A stretch of DNA of 64,000 bases from Bacillus sp. FJAT-22090 (GTDB taxonomy: Bacteria; Bacillota; Bacilli; Bacillales_A; Planococcaceae). Numbering within the stretch: position 1 is the first letter of the stretch; the number at the start of each line of letters is the position of its first letter. Made by a program: the position numbers and the translations under genes. Positions 42,891-51,591 of this stretch are shown piece by piece. Where the stretch lies: the NCBI RefSeq assembly GCF_007676755.1, contig NZ_VEBK01000016.1:1-64000 (forward strand). Direction: 5' to 3'. The notes under the pieces are model-generated. The model was not told the DNA's origin. It worked only from the letters and a program-made list of their open reading frames with translations, and ran no database searches.

Positions 42891-44069
42891 ATGAAGAAAT
42901 CGAAATTTGCTTCATTATTCCTTGCTTCTTCGCTTTTAGTGGGGATTCTTGCAGGATGTTCAGATGGGGAAGAAGGTAGTGGTTCGAAAGATGGAGGAAC
43001 TATTAAAATAGGTGCCAATCTCGAACTTTCTGGAGCAACAGCATCATACGGTACTTCGGAAGCAGATGCAATTGACCTAGCTGTAGAAGAAATCAACGCT
43101 GCTGGTGGGATTGATGGCAAACAAATTGAACTTATCAAGGTAGACAATAAATCGGATGCTGCAGAAGCAACAAATGGTGCCATCAAATTAACGAGTCAAG
43201 ACAAAGTAACAGCAATTATTGGAGCTGCAACTAGCGGTAACTCAGTAGCGCAAGTACAAATTGCGACAGACACAAAAACACCAATGATTTCACCTTCAGG
43301 TACAAGTACAACTGTTACTGTAGGAGATGATGGGAAGGTAAATCCATTTACATTCCGTACAGCATTTATTGATCCTTTCCAAGGGACAGTAGCTGCTAAC
43401 TTTGCTGCTAACGAGTTAAAAGTAAAAACGGCAGCAGTATATGCAGACAATGCAAGTGACTATGCAAAAGGTCTTGCTGCTTCTTTTATTAAAGATTTTG
43501 AAGCAGCTGGAGGCAAAATCGTTGCACAAGAATCATACGTGGCAAAAGATACGGATTTCCGTTCAAATCTAACTCGTATTAAGTCTTCTAATCCTGAATT
43601 TATTTTTATTCCTGGGTATTATGAAGAAGTTGGACTTATTGTTAAGCAAGCACGTGAATTAGGAATCACGGTTCCATTAATGGGTGCTGATGGCTGGGAT
43701 TCACCGACATTGGTTGACTTAGCGGGAGCGGATTCATTAAACAATTCATTCATTATTACTGCATTCTCATCTGAAGATCCAGATGGTAAAGCGAAGGATT
43801 TTTCTGAAAAATTTAAAGAAAAGTATGGAAAAGAACCTAACTCATTCAATGCACTTGGATACGATACGGTTTATCTGTTAAAAGATGCTATCGAGCGTGC
43901 AAAATCTACTGACGGTACAAAAATAAAAGAAGCGATTGAAGCTACTGATCAATTAGATTTAGTAACTGGATTATACTCTGTAGATGAAAATCATCATCCG
44001 ATTAAATCAGCTGTAATTATTGAATACGTAGATGGAAAGCAAGTATTTAATACGAAAGTAAATCCTTAA
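42891..44069 (+). CDS. livJ: branched-chain amino acid binding lipoprotein
   Basis: 392 residues from ATG 42891, nine bases after GGGGG; in-frame codons extend ten positions upstream. The signal peptide ends in the lipobox LAGC (Cys23). The mature protein has the periplasmic-binding type I fold of LivJ: IKIGANLELSGATASYGTSEADAIDLAVEEINAAGG at the start and FNALGYDTVYLLKDAIERA later. It captures Leu/Ile/Val or related ligands for the membrane complex encoded next. A terminator-like hairpin follows the gene. Confidence 0.93.
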   Translation: MKKSKFASLFLASSLLVGILAGCSDGEEGSGSKDGGTIKIGANLELSGATASYGTSEADAIDLAVEEINAAGGIDGKQIELIKVDNKSDAAEATNGAIKLTSQDKVTAIIGAATSGNSVAQVQIATDTKTPMISPSGTSTTVTVGDDGKVNPFTFRTAFIDPFQGTVAANFAANELKVKTAAVYADNASDYAKGLAASFIKDFEAAGGKIVAQESYVAKDTDFRSNLTRIKSSNPEFIFIPGYYEEVGLIVKQARELGITVPLMGADGWDSPTLVDLAGADSLNNSFIITAFSSEDPDGKAKDFSEKFKEKYGKEPNSFNALGYDTVYLLKDAIERAKSTDGTKIKEAIEATDQLDLVTGLYSVDENHHPIKSAVIIEYVDGKQVFNTKVNP

Positions 44070-44087
44070 GATTCGTATGTTTTATAT

Positions 44088-44115
44088 GGAGGGATTGATA
44101 TCCCTCCTTTTCTTA
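44088..44115 (+). terminator. leaky terminator between livJ and livH
   Basis: GGAGGGAT and ATCCCTCC form an 8-bp stem with a 4-base loop followed by TTTTCTT. Because livH has no obvious promoter of its own, partial read-through would give excess binding protein. Confidence 0.75.
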
Positions 44116-44158
44116 TTTCTAAACAAGTGGAAATCTTAAGTTATAGGAGTGAAAATTT

Positions 44159-45034
44159 ATGGAATGGATACAGCAATTGATTAACGGCATTTCACTCGGG
44201 AGTATATACGCATTAATTGCCCTCGGTTACACGATGGTATATGGAATTATCAAGCTGATCAACTTTGCACACGGTGACGTATTCATGGTAGGTTCGTTTA
44301 TTGGATTTTATTCTATTACCGTATTTGGTTTAGGCTTTTTCCCTGCGCTAGTTTTATCAATGGCTGCCTGTGCATTGTTTGGTGTAATTATTGAGCGAAT
44401 TGCGTATAAGCGCCTACGAAATGCAACAAGAATCGCTGCACTTATTACGGCGATAGGTGTATCGTTACTAATTGAATATGGCGTAATTTATATTAGGGGG
44501 GCTCAACCAGAAGCTTACCCAGATGTGTTTTCTAATCGTTCATTTGAATTTTTAGGTGCACAGATCAGCATTCAGTCCATTCTAATTCTGTCTGTTTCGG
44601 TCGTATTAATGATTTTATTGCAGTTTATTGTGCATAAAACAAAAACCGGAAAAGCGATGAGAGCTGTTTCTCATGATACAGAAGCAGCAAAGCTAATGGG
44701 GATAAATGTTGATAATACAATATCTGCAACTTTCGCAATTGGTTCAGCTTTAGCTGGAGCAGCTGGTGTTATATTCGGTGTTTATTATACAAAGATTGAC
44801 CCGCTTATGGGTGTAATCCCAGGTGTGAAAGCATTTGTAGCGGCGGTCCTTGGAGGAATTGGAATTATTCCTGGTGCAATGGTTGGTGGTTTAGTGCTAG
44901 GAGTTGTAGAAACGATTGTTAGTGCATTAGGATTCTCTTTATGGAGAGATGCTGCAGCATTCATCATTTTAATCTTAATTCTAATCTTTAGACCATCAGG
45001 AATCTTTGGAAAAAATACACGAGAGAAAGTGTAG
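44159..45034 (+). CDS. livH: branched-chain amino acid ABC permease LivH
   Basis: 291 residues with about eight helices. Family segments are LINGISLGSIYALIALGYTMVYGIIKLINFAHGDVFM at the start and the EAA-like loop GKAMRAVSHDTEAAKLMGINVD. It forms the membrane channel with LivM. 13 bases separate it from livM. Confidence 0.95.
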   Translation: MEWIQQLINGISLGSIYALIALGYTMVYGIIKLINFAHGDVFMVGSFIGFYSITVFGLGFFPALVLSMAACALFGVIIERIAYKRLRNATRIAALITAIGVSLLIEYGVIYIRGAQPEAYPDVFSNRSFEFLGAQISIQSILILSVSVVLMILLQFIVHKTKTGKAMRAVSHDTEAAKLMGINVDNTISATFAIGSALAGAAGVIFGVYYTKIDPLMGVIPGVKAFVAAVLGGIGIIPGAMVGGLVLGVVETIVSALGFSLWRDAAAFIILILILIFRPSGIFGKNTREKV

Positions 45035-45047
45035 GTGATACATAATT

Positions 45048-45998
45048 ATGAAAAAGTCAAAACAGTTTTGGCTGTTTATTGTTGCAGCGGTATTAGTATA
45101 TGCAGTTGTTCAAGTTTTAATTGCAAATGGAACGCTAAATCAATTTTACTCTAATACGCTCATATTTATAGCCATCAACATAATTTTAGCAGTCAGCCTA
45201 CATCTAGTAATTGGTATTACAGGGCAATTTTCTATTGGTCATGCTGGTTTCCTAGCTGTAGGAGCGTATATATCGGCAATTGTGACGATGAAGTTACATC
45301 TTCCTTTTTTCGTTGCTATTATTGTAGGGGGAGTTATTGCAGCGTTAGCGGGACTGGTTGTAGGTATTCCTAGTTTACGTTTAAAAGGGGATTACTTAGC
45401 AATTGCAACGCTTGGATTTGCAGAAATTATTCGTATTGTGTTTTTGAATATTGACTATGTAGGTGGAGCTGCAGGAATGCAGGTTTCTCATTTGACAACT
45501 TGGACATATGCATTTGTTTGTCTAGTTATCACGATTGTAGTTATAGTAAATTTCACTAATTCAAGACATGGTATAGCAGCGATCTCCGTTCGAGAAAATG
45601 AAATTGCATCAGATGCAATGGGTATAAATACGACGTACTATAAAGTAATTGCCTTTGCAATTGGATCCTTTTTTGCTGGTGTTGCAGGAGCGTTGTATTC
45701 GCATAATTTCTACATTATCCAACCGAGTCAATTCGGCTTTTTAAAGTCATTTGATATTCTGATATTCGTAGTTTTAGGTGGTTTGGGAAGCCTTTCGGGT
45801 GCGGTGCTTTCCGCTATTTTATTAACTGTAGTTTCTACTTATCTGCAAGGGTATCCTGAAACTCGCATGATTATTTATAGTCTTGTATTAATTTTAGTAA
45901 TGCTATATCGTCCAAAGGGACTCATGGGTACGATGGAAATTACAGATTATTTCAAACTCTGGAGAACGCCAAAAGGAGGCGGTCAACATGGAAAATAA
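45048..45998 (+). CDS. livM: branched-chain amino acid ABC permease LivM
   Basis: 316 residues. The motif GITGQFSIGHAGFLAVGAYISAI and the coupling loop HGIAAISVRENEIASDAMGINTTYYKVIAF are characteristic of LivM. It overlaps livG by eleven bases, indicating coupled translation. Confidence 0.95.
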   Translation: MKKSKQFWLFIVAAVLVYAVVQVLIANGTLNQFYSNTLIFIAINIILAVSLHLVIGITGQFSIGHAGFLAVGAYISAIVTMKLHLPFFVAIIVGGVIAALAGLVVGIPSLRLKGDYLAIATLGFAEIIRIVFLNIDYVGGAAGMQVSHLTTWTYAFVCLVITIVVIVNFTNSRHGIAAISVRENEIASDAMGINTTYYKVIAFAIGSFFAGVAGALYSHNFYIIQPSQFGFLKSFDILIFVVLGGLGSLSGAVLSAILLTVVSTYLQGYPETRMIIYSLVLILVMLYRPKGLMGTMEITDYFKLWRTPKGGGQHGK

Positions 45999-46776
45999 AC
46001 CGTTGCTTGAAGTAAAAAATGCCGGAATACAGTTTGGTGGATTAAAAGCAGTACAAAATCTCAATATGAAATTGAATCATGGGGAGCTTGTCGGATTAAT
46101 TGGACCAAATGGAGCGGGTAAGACTACAAGCTTTAACCTATTAACAGCGGTTTACGTCCCTACAGAAGGAGATATTCTATTTAATGGAGAGAGAATAAAC
46201 GGTTTGCAACCTTTTAAAGTAACGAGAAAAGGAATCAGCAGAACCTTCCAGAACATTCGGCTGTTCAATGAATTATCCGTTTTAGATAATGTGAAAGTTG
46301 CCTATCATTCGTTGGCAAAACATTCGATTGTTAGCTCTATTTTACGTTTACCTTCTCACTTTAAAGGTGAACAGGAAATGCATGAAAAGTCGATAGACTT
46401 TCTAAAAATATTTAAGTTAGATAAATATAAGGATGAGTTAGCAAAAAATTTACCTTATGGACAACAACGAAGATTGGAAATTGCACGCGCGTTGGCAGCT
46501 GGACCTAAACTTCTGTTATTGGATGAACCAGCAGCAGGTATGAACCCGCAAGAAACAAAAGACTTAATGGACTTGATTGCTTTTATACGAAAAGAATTCG
46601 ATTTAACCATTCTACTAATCGAACATGATATGAATTTAGTAATGGGTGTTTGTGAAAGAATTTACGTTTTGGATCATGGACAACTTCTTGCAGAAGGATC
46701 ACCAGAAGAGATTCGTAACCATCCTAAGGTTATTGAGGCTTATTTAGGGGAGGAAGTTCACGATGTCAATGCTTAA
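45988..46776 (+). CDS. livG: branched-chain amino acid ABC ATPase LivG
   Basis: 262 residues. Walker A GPNGAGKTT near 38-46, signature LPYGQQRRLEIARAL (the LivG variant of LSGGQ), Walker B LLLLDEPAAGMNP, and a C-terminal extension ending in EAYLGEE typical of LivG. It overlaps livF by fourteen bases. Confidence 0.95.
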   Translation: MENKPLLEVKNAGIQFGGLKAVQNLNMKLNHGELVGLIGPNGAGKTTSFNLLTAVYVPTEGDILFNGERINGLQPFKVTRKGISRTFQNIRLFNELSVLDNVKVAYHSLAKHSIVSSILRLPSHFKGEQEMHEKSIDFLKIFKLDKYKDELAKNLPYGQQRRLEIARALAAGPKLLLLDEPAAGMNPQETKDLMDLIAFIRKEFDLTILLIEHDMNLVMGVCERIYVLDHGQLLAEGSPEEIRNHPKVIEAYLGEEVHDVNA

Positions 46777-47476
46777 AGTAGAAAATATAGATGTATATTA
46801 TGGAAATATTCAAGCACTTCGAGATGTTTCGATTAATGTAAATGAAGGAGAAATCGTAACCCTAATTGGAGCAAATGGAGCGGGTAAAAGTACATTGTTG
46901 AAAACTTTGTCGGGCTTGTTGAAACCGAAAAAAGGGAAAATAGAATTCCTAGACAAATCTATCTCTGGCAAACAAGCACAGTCGATAGTAAAAGCCGGTA
47001 TTTCCCATGTGCCGGAAGGACGTAGAGTATTTGCAAACCTTACTGTTGAAGAAAACTTAGAGTTAGGTGCATTTCTCCGCAAGGACAAGGCTGGGATTCA
47101 TAGTGATATGCAAAAGGTGTATGAGATTTTTCCTAGACTTTTAGAGCGTAAAAAACAACATTCGGGTACACTTTCAGGTGGAGAACAGCAAATGTTAGCA
47201 ATGGGTCGTGCAATTATGGCAAAACCTAAACTTGTATTATTGGATGAACCATCGATGGGTTTAGCTCCTTTAATGGTTAAAACTATATTCCAAGTAATTG
47301 AAGATATTAACCGCGATGGAACAACGGTTTTACTTGTTGAACAAAATGCGAATATGGCACTTTCGGTAGCTAGTCGCGGATATGTTATAGAGACAGGTAG
47401 AGTTGTATTATCGGGTTCTGCTCATGAGTTACAAACAAGTGAAGAGGTTAGACAAGCGTATTTAGGTGGTCATTAA
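46763..47476 (+). CDS. livF: branched-chain amino acid ABC ATPase LivF
   Basis: 237 residues. Walker A GANGAGKST, signature LSGGEQQMLAMGRA, Walker B LVLLDEPSMGLAP, and the C-terminal RQAYLGGH expected for LivF. Final gene of the five-gene importer operon, followed by a terminator. Confidence 0.95.
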   Translation: MSMLKVENIDVYYGNIQALRDVSINVNEGEIVTLIGANGAGKSTLLKTLSGLLKPKKGKIEFLDKSISGKQAQSIVKAGISHVPEGRRVFANLTVEENLELGAFLRKDKAGIHSDMQKVYEIFPRLLERKKQHSGTLSGGEQQMLAMGRAIMAKPKLVLLDEPSMGLAPLMVKTIFQVIEDINRDGTTVLLVEQNANMALSVASRGYVIETGRVVLSGSAHELQTSEEVRQAYLGGH

Positions 47477-47480
47477 TAAG

Positions 47481-47525
47481 AAAAGCTCCCGTTAAGTTAA
47501 TAGGACTTAATGGAAGCTTTTTTTA
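47481..47525 (+). terminator. terminator of the liv operon
   Basis: AAAAGCTCCCGTTAAGT pairs with ACTTAATGGAAGCTTTTTT with two mismatches. Confidence 0.8.
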
Positions 47526-47657
47526 GTATTTCCCCAAAATAGAGTAGTGAACTGAAAATGATATTGTATCTACAAAATTTAAACCCCATATGTGAAAGTA
47601 TATTATTAAGTTCAAAAATGATATACTAGAAACATATGCTTTTTTTTTGGAGGAAAA

Positions 47658-49202
47658 ATGAAGAAAACACTTAGATTTTGGATATTAACACTCATTACAT
47701 TTTCGATGATCGCTATATTAACGTGTTCATTGTTTTCTAGTTATATTGTAACAAAAAAAAGTTTAATAGAAAAATCGTTAGAACAAAATGAAGTATACTC
47801 ATTAAAACTGTCGAAAATGACGGAAGAAGTTTTTAAGGCATTACAAGCAAATTTAGAGGCAAGAAAATTAGATGTAGTAGAACATATAGGAAACCCAATA
47901 GAACTAACAAAAATTTTAGATCAATTATTAGTTAGTGGGAAAAACTTTAACTCTCTTTCTATTATTGGAGATGATGGAGTAGCGATTGCTACGTCACCAA
48001 ATGTAGGAATTATAGGAAACAAAATTGATTCGCCTGGAGTAAGAGAAGGACTTAGTAAAAAAGAAAATTTTATTAGTAAACCTTATAAAGCGATAACAGG
48101 TCGACTTATTATCCTTATATCCACTCCTTTATTTGATGAGTCGAATACATACCTAGGAATGCTAAATGGAACAATTTATTTGGAGGAAGATAACTTCATT
48201 CAAAATATTTTAGCGGAACATTTCAGTGAAGATGGATCTTATGTTTTTGTAGTAGACAAGGAAGGTACTTTAATTTACCATCCAGATGAACATAGAATAG
48301 GCGAGAATGTTAGTGAAAATAAAGTAGTTAAAAGCTTAATAAAACAAAAAAGTGGTTTTCAGGAAGTTTTTAATACGAAAAGAGAGCATTTTTTAGCTGG
48401 ATACTCATACATCTCAGCAAGTGAATGGGGTGTCGTTTCACAAACCCCATATAAAAGCAGTTTAGCACCATTAAATGGGATAATGTTAAAAATGTTTTTC
48501 TACACTTTACCATTTGTTTTACTATTTTTCGGCTTAGCATTTCTTTTATCGGAAAAGTTGGCTTCTCCTTTGAAAAATTTGGCGTTATTTACATTGCATT
48601 CGTCATGTGATGACAATAAAAGGGAAAAACCGATAATCTCTACTTGGTATTTTGAAGCGAAACAACTCACCGAAACAATTGATAACTATCGCAAAAAATC
48701 AGAAGAGACAGTTGCAGACTTCAAACACCAATCTTTAACAGATCCTTTAACAAGTTTAAGAAATAGAAGATACTCAGAATTTATATTTTCGGATTTGTTG
48801 GAACACCGAAAGTCTTTTTCAATGATCATGTTGGATATCGACCACTTTAAAACTGTAAACGATGAATTCGGCCATAATGCAGGAGATCAAGTATTAAAAT
48901 TTTTAGCTGATAAAATGCTAGCAATCGCAAAAGAAACGGGAATATGTATAAGACTTGGTGGAGAAGAATTCATCATCATTCTCCCAAATTATCCTTTACA
49001 AGATGCATATTTGCTTGCCGAAAAGTTAAGAAATGAAGTAGAAAAGAACATTCCACCTACTAATAGGAAAATAACTATTTCTACTGGAGTGGGTGAATAT
49101 AAAACCGGGAAAGAGAGTATAAGTGATTTTATGCACAGAGTGGATAAGGCCTTATATAAAGCTAAAGCAGAAGGGCGAAATAAAACTCTAATCTCCAATT
49201 AA
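47658..49202 (+). CDS. membrane diguanylate cyclase with extracellular Cache sensor
   Basis: 514 residues. A membrane helix at about 8-32, an extracytoplasmic double-Cache-like region (about 33-275, with VFVVDKEGTLIYHPDEHRIGE), a second helix at 278-302, a short HAMP-like linker and a GGDEF domain (about 355-514). The catalytic loop is GGEEF (434-438), with the metal-binding Asp in IMLDIDHFKTVND, so cyclic di-GMP synthesis is expected. The RxxD inhibitory site normally found five residues before GGEEF is absent, so product inhibition may be lacking. Monocistronic. Confidence 0.92.
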   Translation: MKKTLRFWILTLITFSMIAILTCSLFSSYIVTKKSLIEKSLEQNEVYSLKLSKMTEEVFKALQANLEARKLDVVEHIGNPIELTKILDQLLVSGKNFNSLSIIGDDGVAIATSPNVGIIGNKIDSPGVREGLSKKENFISKPYKAITGRLIILISTPLFDESNTYLGMLNGTIYLEEDNFIQNILAEHFSEDGSYVFVVDKEGTLIYHPDEHRIGENVSENKVVKSLIKQKSGFQEVFNTKREHFLAGYSYISASEWGVVSQTPYKSSLAPLNGIMLKMFFYTLPFVLLFFGLAFLLSEKLASPLKNLALFTLHSSCDDNKREKPIISTWYFEAKQLTETIDNYRKKSEETVADFKHQSLTDPLTSLRNRRYSEFIFSDLLEHRKSFSMIMLDIDHFKTVNDEFGHNAGDQVLKFLADKMLAIAKETGICIRLGGEEFIIILPNYPLQDAYLLAEKLRNEVEKNIPPTNRKITISTGVGEYKTGKESISDFMHRVDKALYKAKAEGRNKTLISN

Positions 49203-49203
49203 T

Positions 49204-49249
49204 AAAAAAGAAGTTTTTCCGCGGTAGTGGCGAGAAAAACTTCTTTTTT
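49204..49249. terminator. bidirectional terminator after the GGDEF gene
   Basis: AAAAAAGAAGTTTTTC pairs with GAAAAACTTCTTTTTT; the opposite-strand gene ends at the same place. Confidence 0.88.
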
Positions 49250-49616
49250 ATTTTTGTTTTTTTATTAAGTACAAAATACCTTCGACAATCAGACCAATTA
49301 CTAAACCGAATGAAGTGAAAATAAATAAAGATAGAATCCCAACTAAATCGCCCCATCCATCGTTACCTATTATAAAAGAGCGAAACAATTCAATGAAACC
49401 AATTACAAGCCCAACAGTAAATATGTAAAAAGCTTTGTGCAATTTATACATTAAAAGTGCACCCGCAATGACACCAACAGCCACTGAAAATGCCGCAAAG
49501 GCGACGAAGTTCATAATGACTAAATCTTGACCAAGCACATATTTTACGCCTAAAATTAGTAAGAACATCGAAATAACTATCATAATACCAGCAATTTTAT
49601 TGTAATTTTTAAGCAA
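49248..49616 (-). CDS. small four-helix membrane protein of unknown function
   Basis: 122 residues from TTG 49616, placed six bases after AAGGGA; the frame can be extended to 49670 without a binding site. Four hydrophobic helices are visible (about 8-30, 34-58, 62-80, 95-118). No family motif recognised. It is divergent from the OsmC-type gene. Confidence 0.6.
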   Translation of the reverse strand: MLKNYNKIAGIMIVISMFLLILGVKYVLGQDLVIMNFVAFAAFSVAVGVIAGALLMYKLHKAFYIFTVGLVIGFIELFRSFIIGNDGWGDLVGILSLFIFTSFGLVIGLIVEGILYLIKKQK

Positions 49617-49702
49617 AATAGTTCCCTTCTTTCTCCTCTCTATCATACTGGAAATCAATAGTTTTTCCAATATGCTAACAAAATATGAAAGGAATGATTG
49701 TC

Positions 49703-50155
49703 ATGGCAGAACATCATTTTCATTTAAAAGCAAACTGGCCCGGCAACCGAAACGGTGTTGGAGAGATTTATGCCGAAAATTTGCAAACAAATATTTCGAT
49801 ACCAAAAGAGATGGACGGTCCAGGAATCGGTACAAACCCAGATGAAATGTTGCTAGGAGCAGCCGCAACCTGTTATATTATCACTCTTGCAGCGATGCTT
49901 GAACGTAGTAAGATCGAAAAACAATCTTTAAGTATGGATTCTACCGCAATAGTAGACGTAACACAGGGTGTTTTTACATATCAAAAAATAATACATCGAC
50001 CAATCATTGTTATTAAAAGTGAAAAGGATTTAGCGACAACTAGAAAATTAGCGGAAAAAGCCGAACGGTCATGTATGATAAGCAGAGCAATTCAAGGAAA
50101 TGTGGAAATTCAGTTGGAAGCATCGGTAATTGTTGGAATGAAAGAAAGCGATTAA
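49703..50155 (+). CDS. OsmC/Ohr-family peroxiredoxin (YmaD-like)
   Basis: 150 residues from ATG 49703 after GAAAGGA. The two redox cysteines of the family are Cys57 (LGAAATCYIITLAAML) and Cys124 (EKAERSCMISRAI). It resembles the SACOL1771/YmaD subgroup, thiol-dependent reductases of organic hydroperoxides that use lipoyl or bacillithiol-type reductants. Cytoplasmic homodimer expected. Confidence 0.9.
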   Translation: MAEHHFHLKANWPGNRNGVGEIYAENLQTNISIPKEMDGPGIGTNPDEMLLGAAATCYIITLAAMLERSKIEKQSLSMDSTAIVDVTQGVFTYQKIIHRPIIVIKSEKDLATTRKLAEKAERSCMISRAIQGNVEIQLEASVIVGMKESD

Positions 50156-50197
50156 GGGTTAGGGAAATTACTGCAATTAGAATATGTTCTTTAAAAT

Positions 50198-50227
50198 GCC
50201 CCCTTATTCTGATAAGAAAAAAGGGGG
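50198..50227. terminator. weak hairpin between OsmC and hemolysin III genes
   Basis: CCCCCTT and AAGGGGG can pair across an A-rich loop between two converging genes. The T tract is poor. Confidence 0.4.
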
Positions 50228-50244
50228 TATATGTGTTCCTATCA

Positions 50245-50892
50245 TTATATGACATAATTGAATACACAGATGAAATGGCTTATCGTACCTAAAAGGATGA
50301 AGATATGAAAAATTTCGTGAAAACCTAACTTTTTGATGAATGAAATATTTGGCTTCATCCCATAAATTATTCCACCAATAGTATAAAATAAGCCTCCTAA
50401 AATGAGAAAGAAAAGCCCTTCAGTGCCTAGTGCTTCCGCAAGCGGAGAAGCTAAGAAGACAATAATCCATCCCATTCCTATATATAAGACCGTAGAAATC
50501 CAACGGGGACAATTAAACCATATCATTTTAAATAGTATTCCACTTAGCGCCATAAAGGAAATGATGCTAAATAGTGTATAGCCAGTTGTTCCTTTTAATG
50601 CTATTAAACAGAAGGGAGCATAGGTACCTGCTATAAGTAAATAAATCATCGAATGATCCAAACGTCTAAACATGTGAATTACGTGGTCTCTCGCTATAAT
50701 TGTATGATATGTTGCAGAAGAAGCATAAAGCAAAATTATGCTTGCTCCAAACACTACAAGGGCAGTAATAACTAAACCAGATGCTCCCACAGTAATAACT
50801 TTAACAATCATTGCAATTAATGCAAATATCCCCAGTATTGCACCTAAAAAATGAGATAAAGCATTAAAAGGTTCTCGAATATAATTCTCCAA
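50245..50892 (-). CDS. hemolysin III / PAQR-type membrane protein
   Basis: 215 residues with seven helices. The HlyIII motif set is present: NALSHFLGAILG near residue 10, SSATYHT with the conserved Ser-His pair, LDHSMIYLLIAGTYAPF, and a C-terminal HEIFHIFILLGTISHF whose histidines would bind zinc in the PAQR fold. Despite the name, most bacterial members act in membrane lipid homeostasis. Monocistronic. Confidence 0.92.
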   Translation of the reverse strand: MENYIREPFNALSHFLGAILGIFALIAMIVKVITVGASGLVITALVVFGASIILLYASSATYHTIIARDHVIHMFRRLDHSMIYLLIAGTYAPFCLIALKGTTGYTLFSIISFMALSGILFKMIWFNCPRWISTVLYIGMGWIIVFLASPLAEALGTEGLFFLILGGLFYTIGGIIYGMKPNISFIKKLGFHEIFHIFILLGTISHFICVFNYVI

Positions 50893-51024
50893 ATAAATAC
50901 CTCCACAACATCAAGTAGTTTTAATAACTACTTAATATGATATACTCATTATAACAGGTAGTCAATATTTACCGAAAGACTATTTTACGATACGATATAT
51001 GTAAGATAGCAGGAGGAATTCAAA

Positions 51025-51591
51025 ATGAAAAAATCAGTAGACCTTATAAATAGACTAGGGCTTGAATCTATGATTCATAAAGAAGAAATACCAGATATTG
51101 ATTTATATATGGACCAAGTCATTCAGTTATTCGATTCAAAGTTTAGTCAAACACTACGAAGTACCGATGAAAAAGTTCTGACGAAGACAATGATTAATAA
51201 CTATGCAAAAGGCAAATTATTTATCCCTATTAAAAATAAAAAATATTCAAAGCAGCATATTATGTTAATTAACTTGATTTACCAATTAAAAGGTGCCCTT
51301 TCGATTAATGATATTAAGTCAACACTAGATCCGATAAATGAAAAAATAGGAAGCAATAACTTTCAACTAGAAGAATTCTATTCTTATTCTGTTGCCTTGC
51401 AGCAAGAAAATGCACAAACCTTTTTAGAAGAAATGAAAACACATGAAAATGAAATAGAACAATTTGAAGTAGATGAAGAATTAAAGCAACTATTATTCAT
51501 TATTTCACTTGCGAATATGAGTAATGCATATCGAAGAGCTGCAGAATTATTAGTCGATGATTTAACATCTGGAAAGGAACAAAAAAAATGA
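51025..51591 (+). CDS. DUF1836-domain protein, possible DNA-binding regulator
   Basis: 188 residues. The N-terminal half matches DUF1836 with the winged-helix-like pattern KVLTKTMINNYAKGKLFIPIKNKKYSKQHIMLINLIYQLKG, similar to MerR-type recognition helices. The C-terminal half is helical. It overlaps the amidohydrolase gene by four bases, so it may regulate or serve that operon. AGGAGGAATTC start site. Confidence 0.82.
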   Translation: MKKSVDLINRLGLESMIHKEEIPDIDLYMDQVIQLFDSKFSQTLRSTDEKVLTKTMINNYAKGKLFIPIKNKKYSKQHIMLINLIYQLKGALSINDIKSTLDPINEKIGSNNFQLEEFYSYSVALQQENAQTFLEEMKTHENEIEQFEVDEELKQLLFIISLANMSNAYRRAAELLVDDLTSGKEQKK

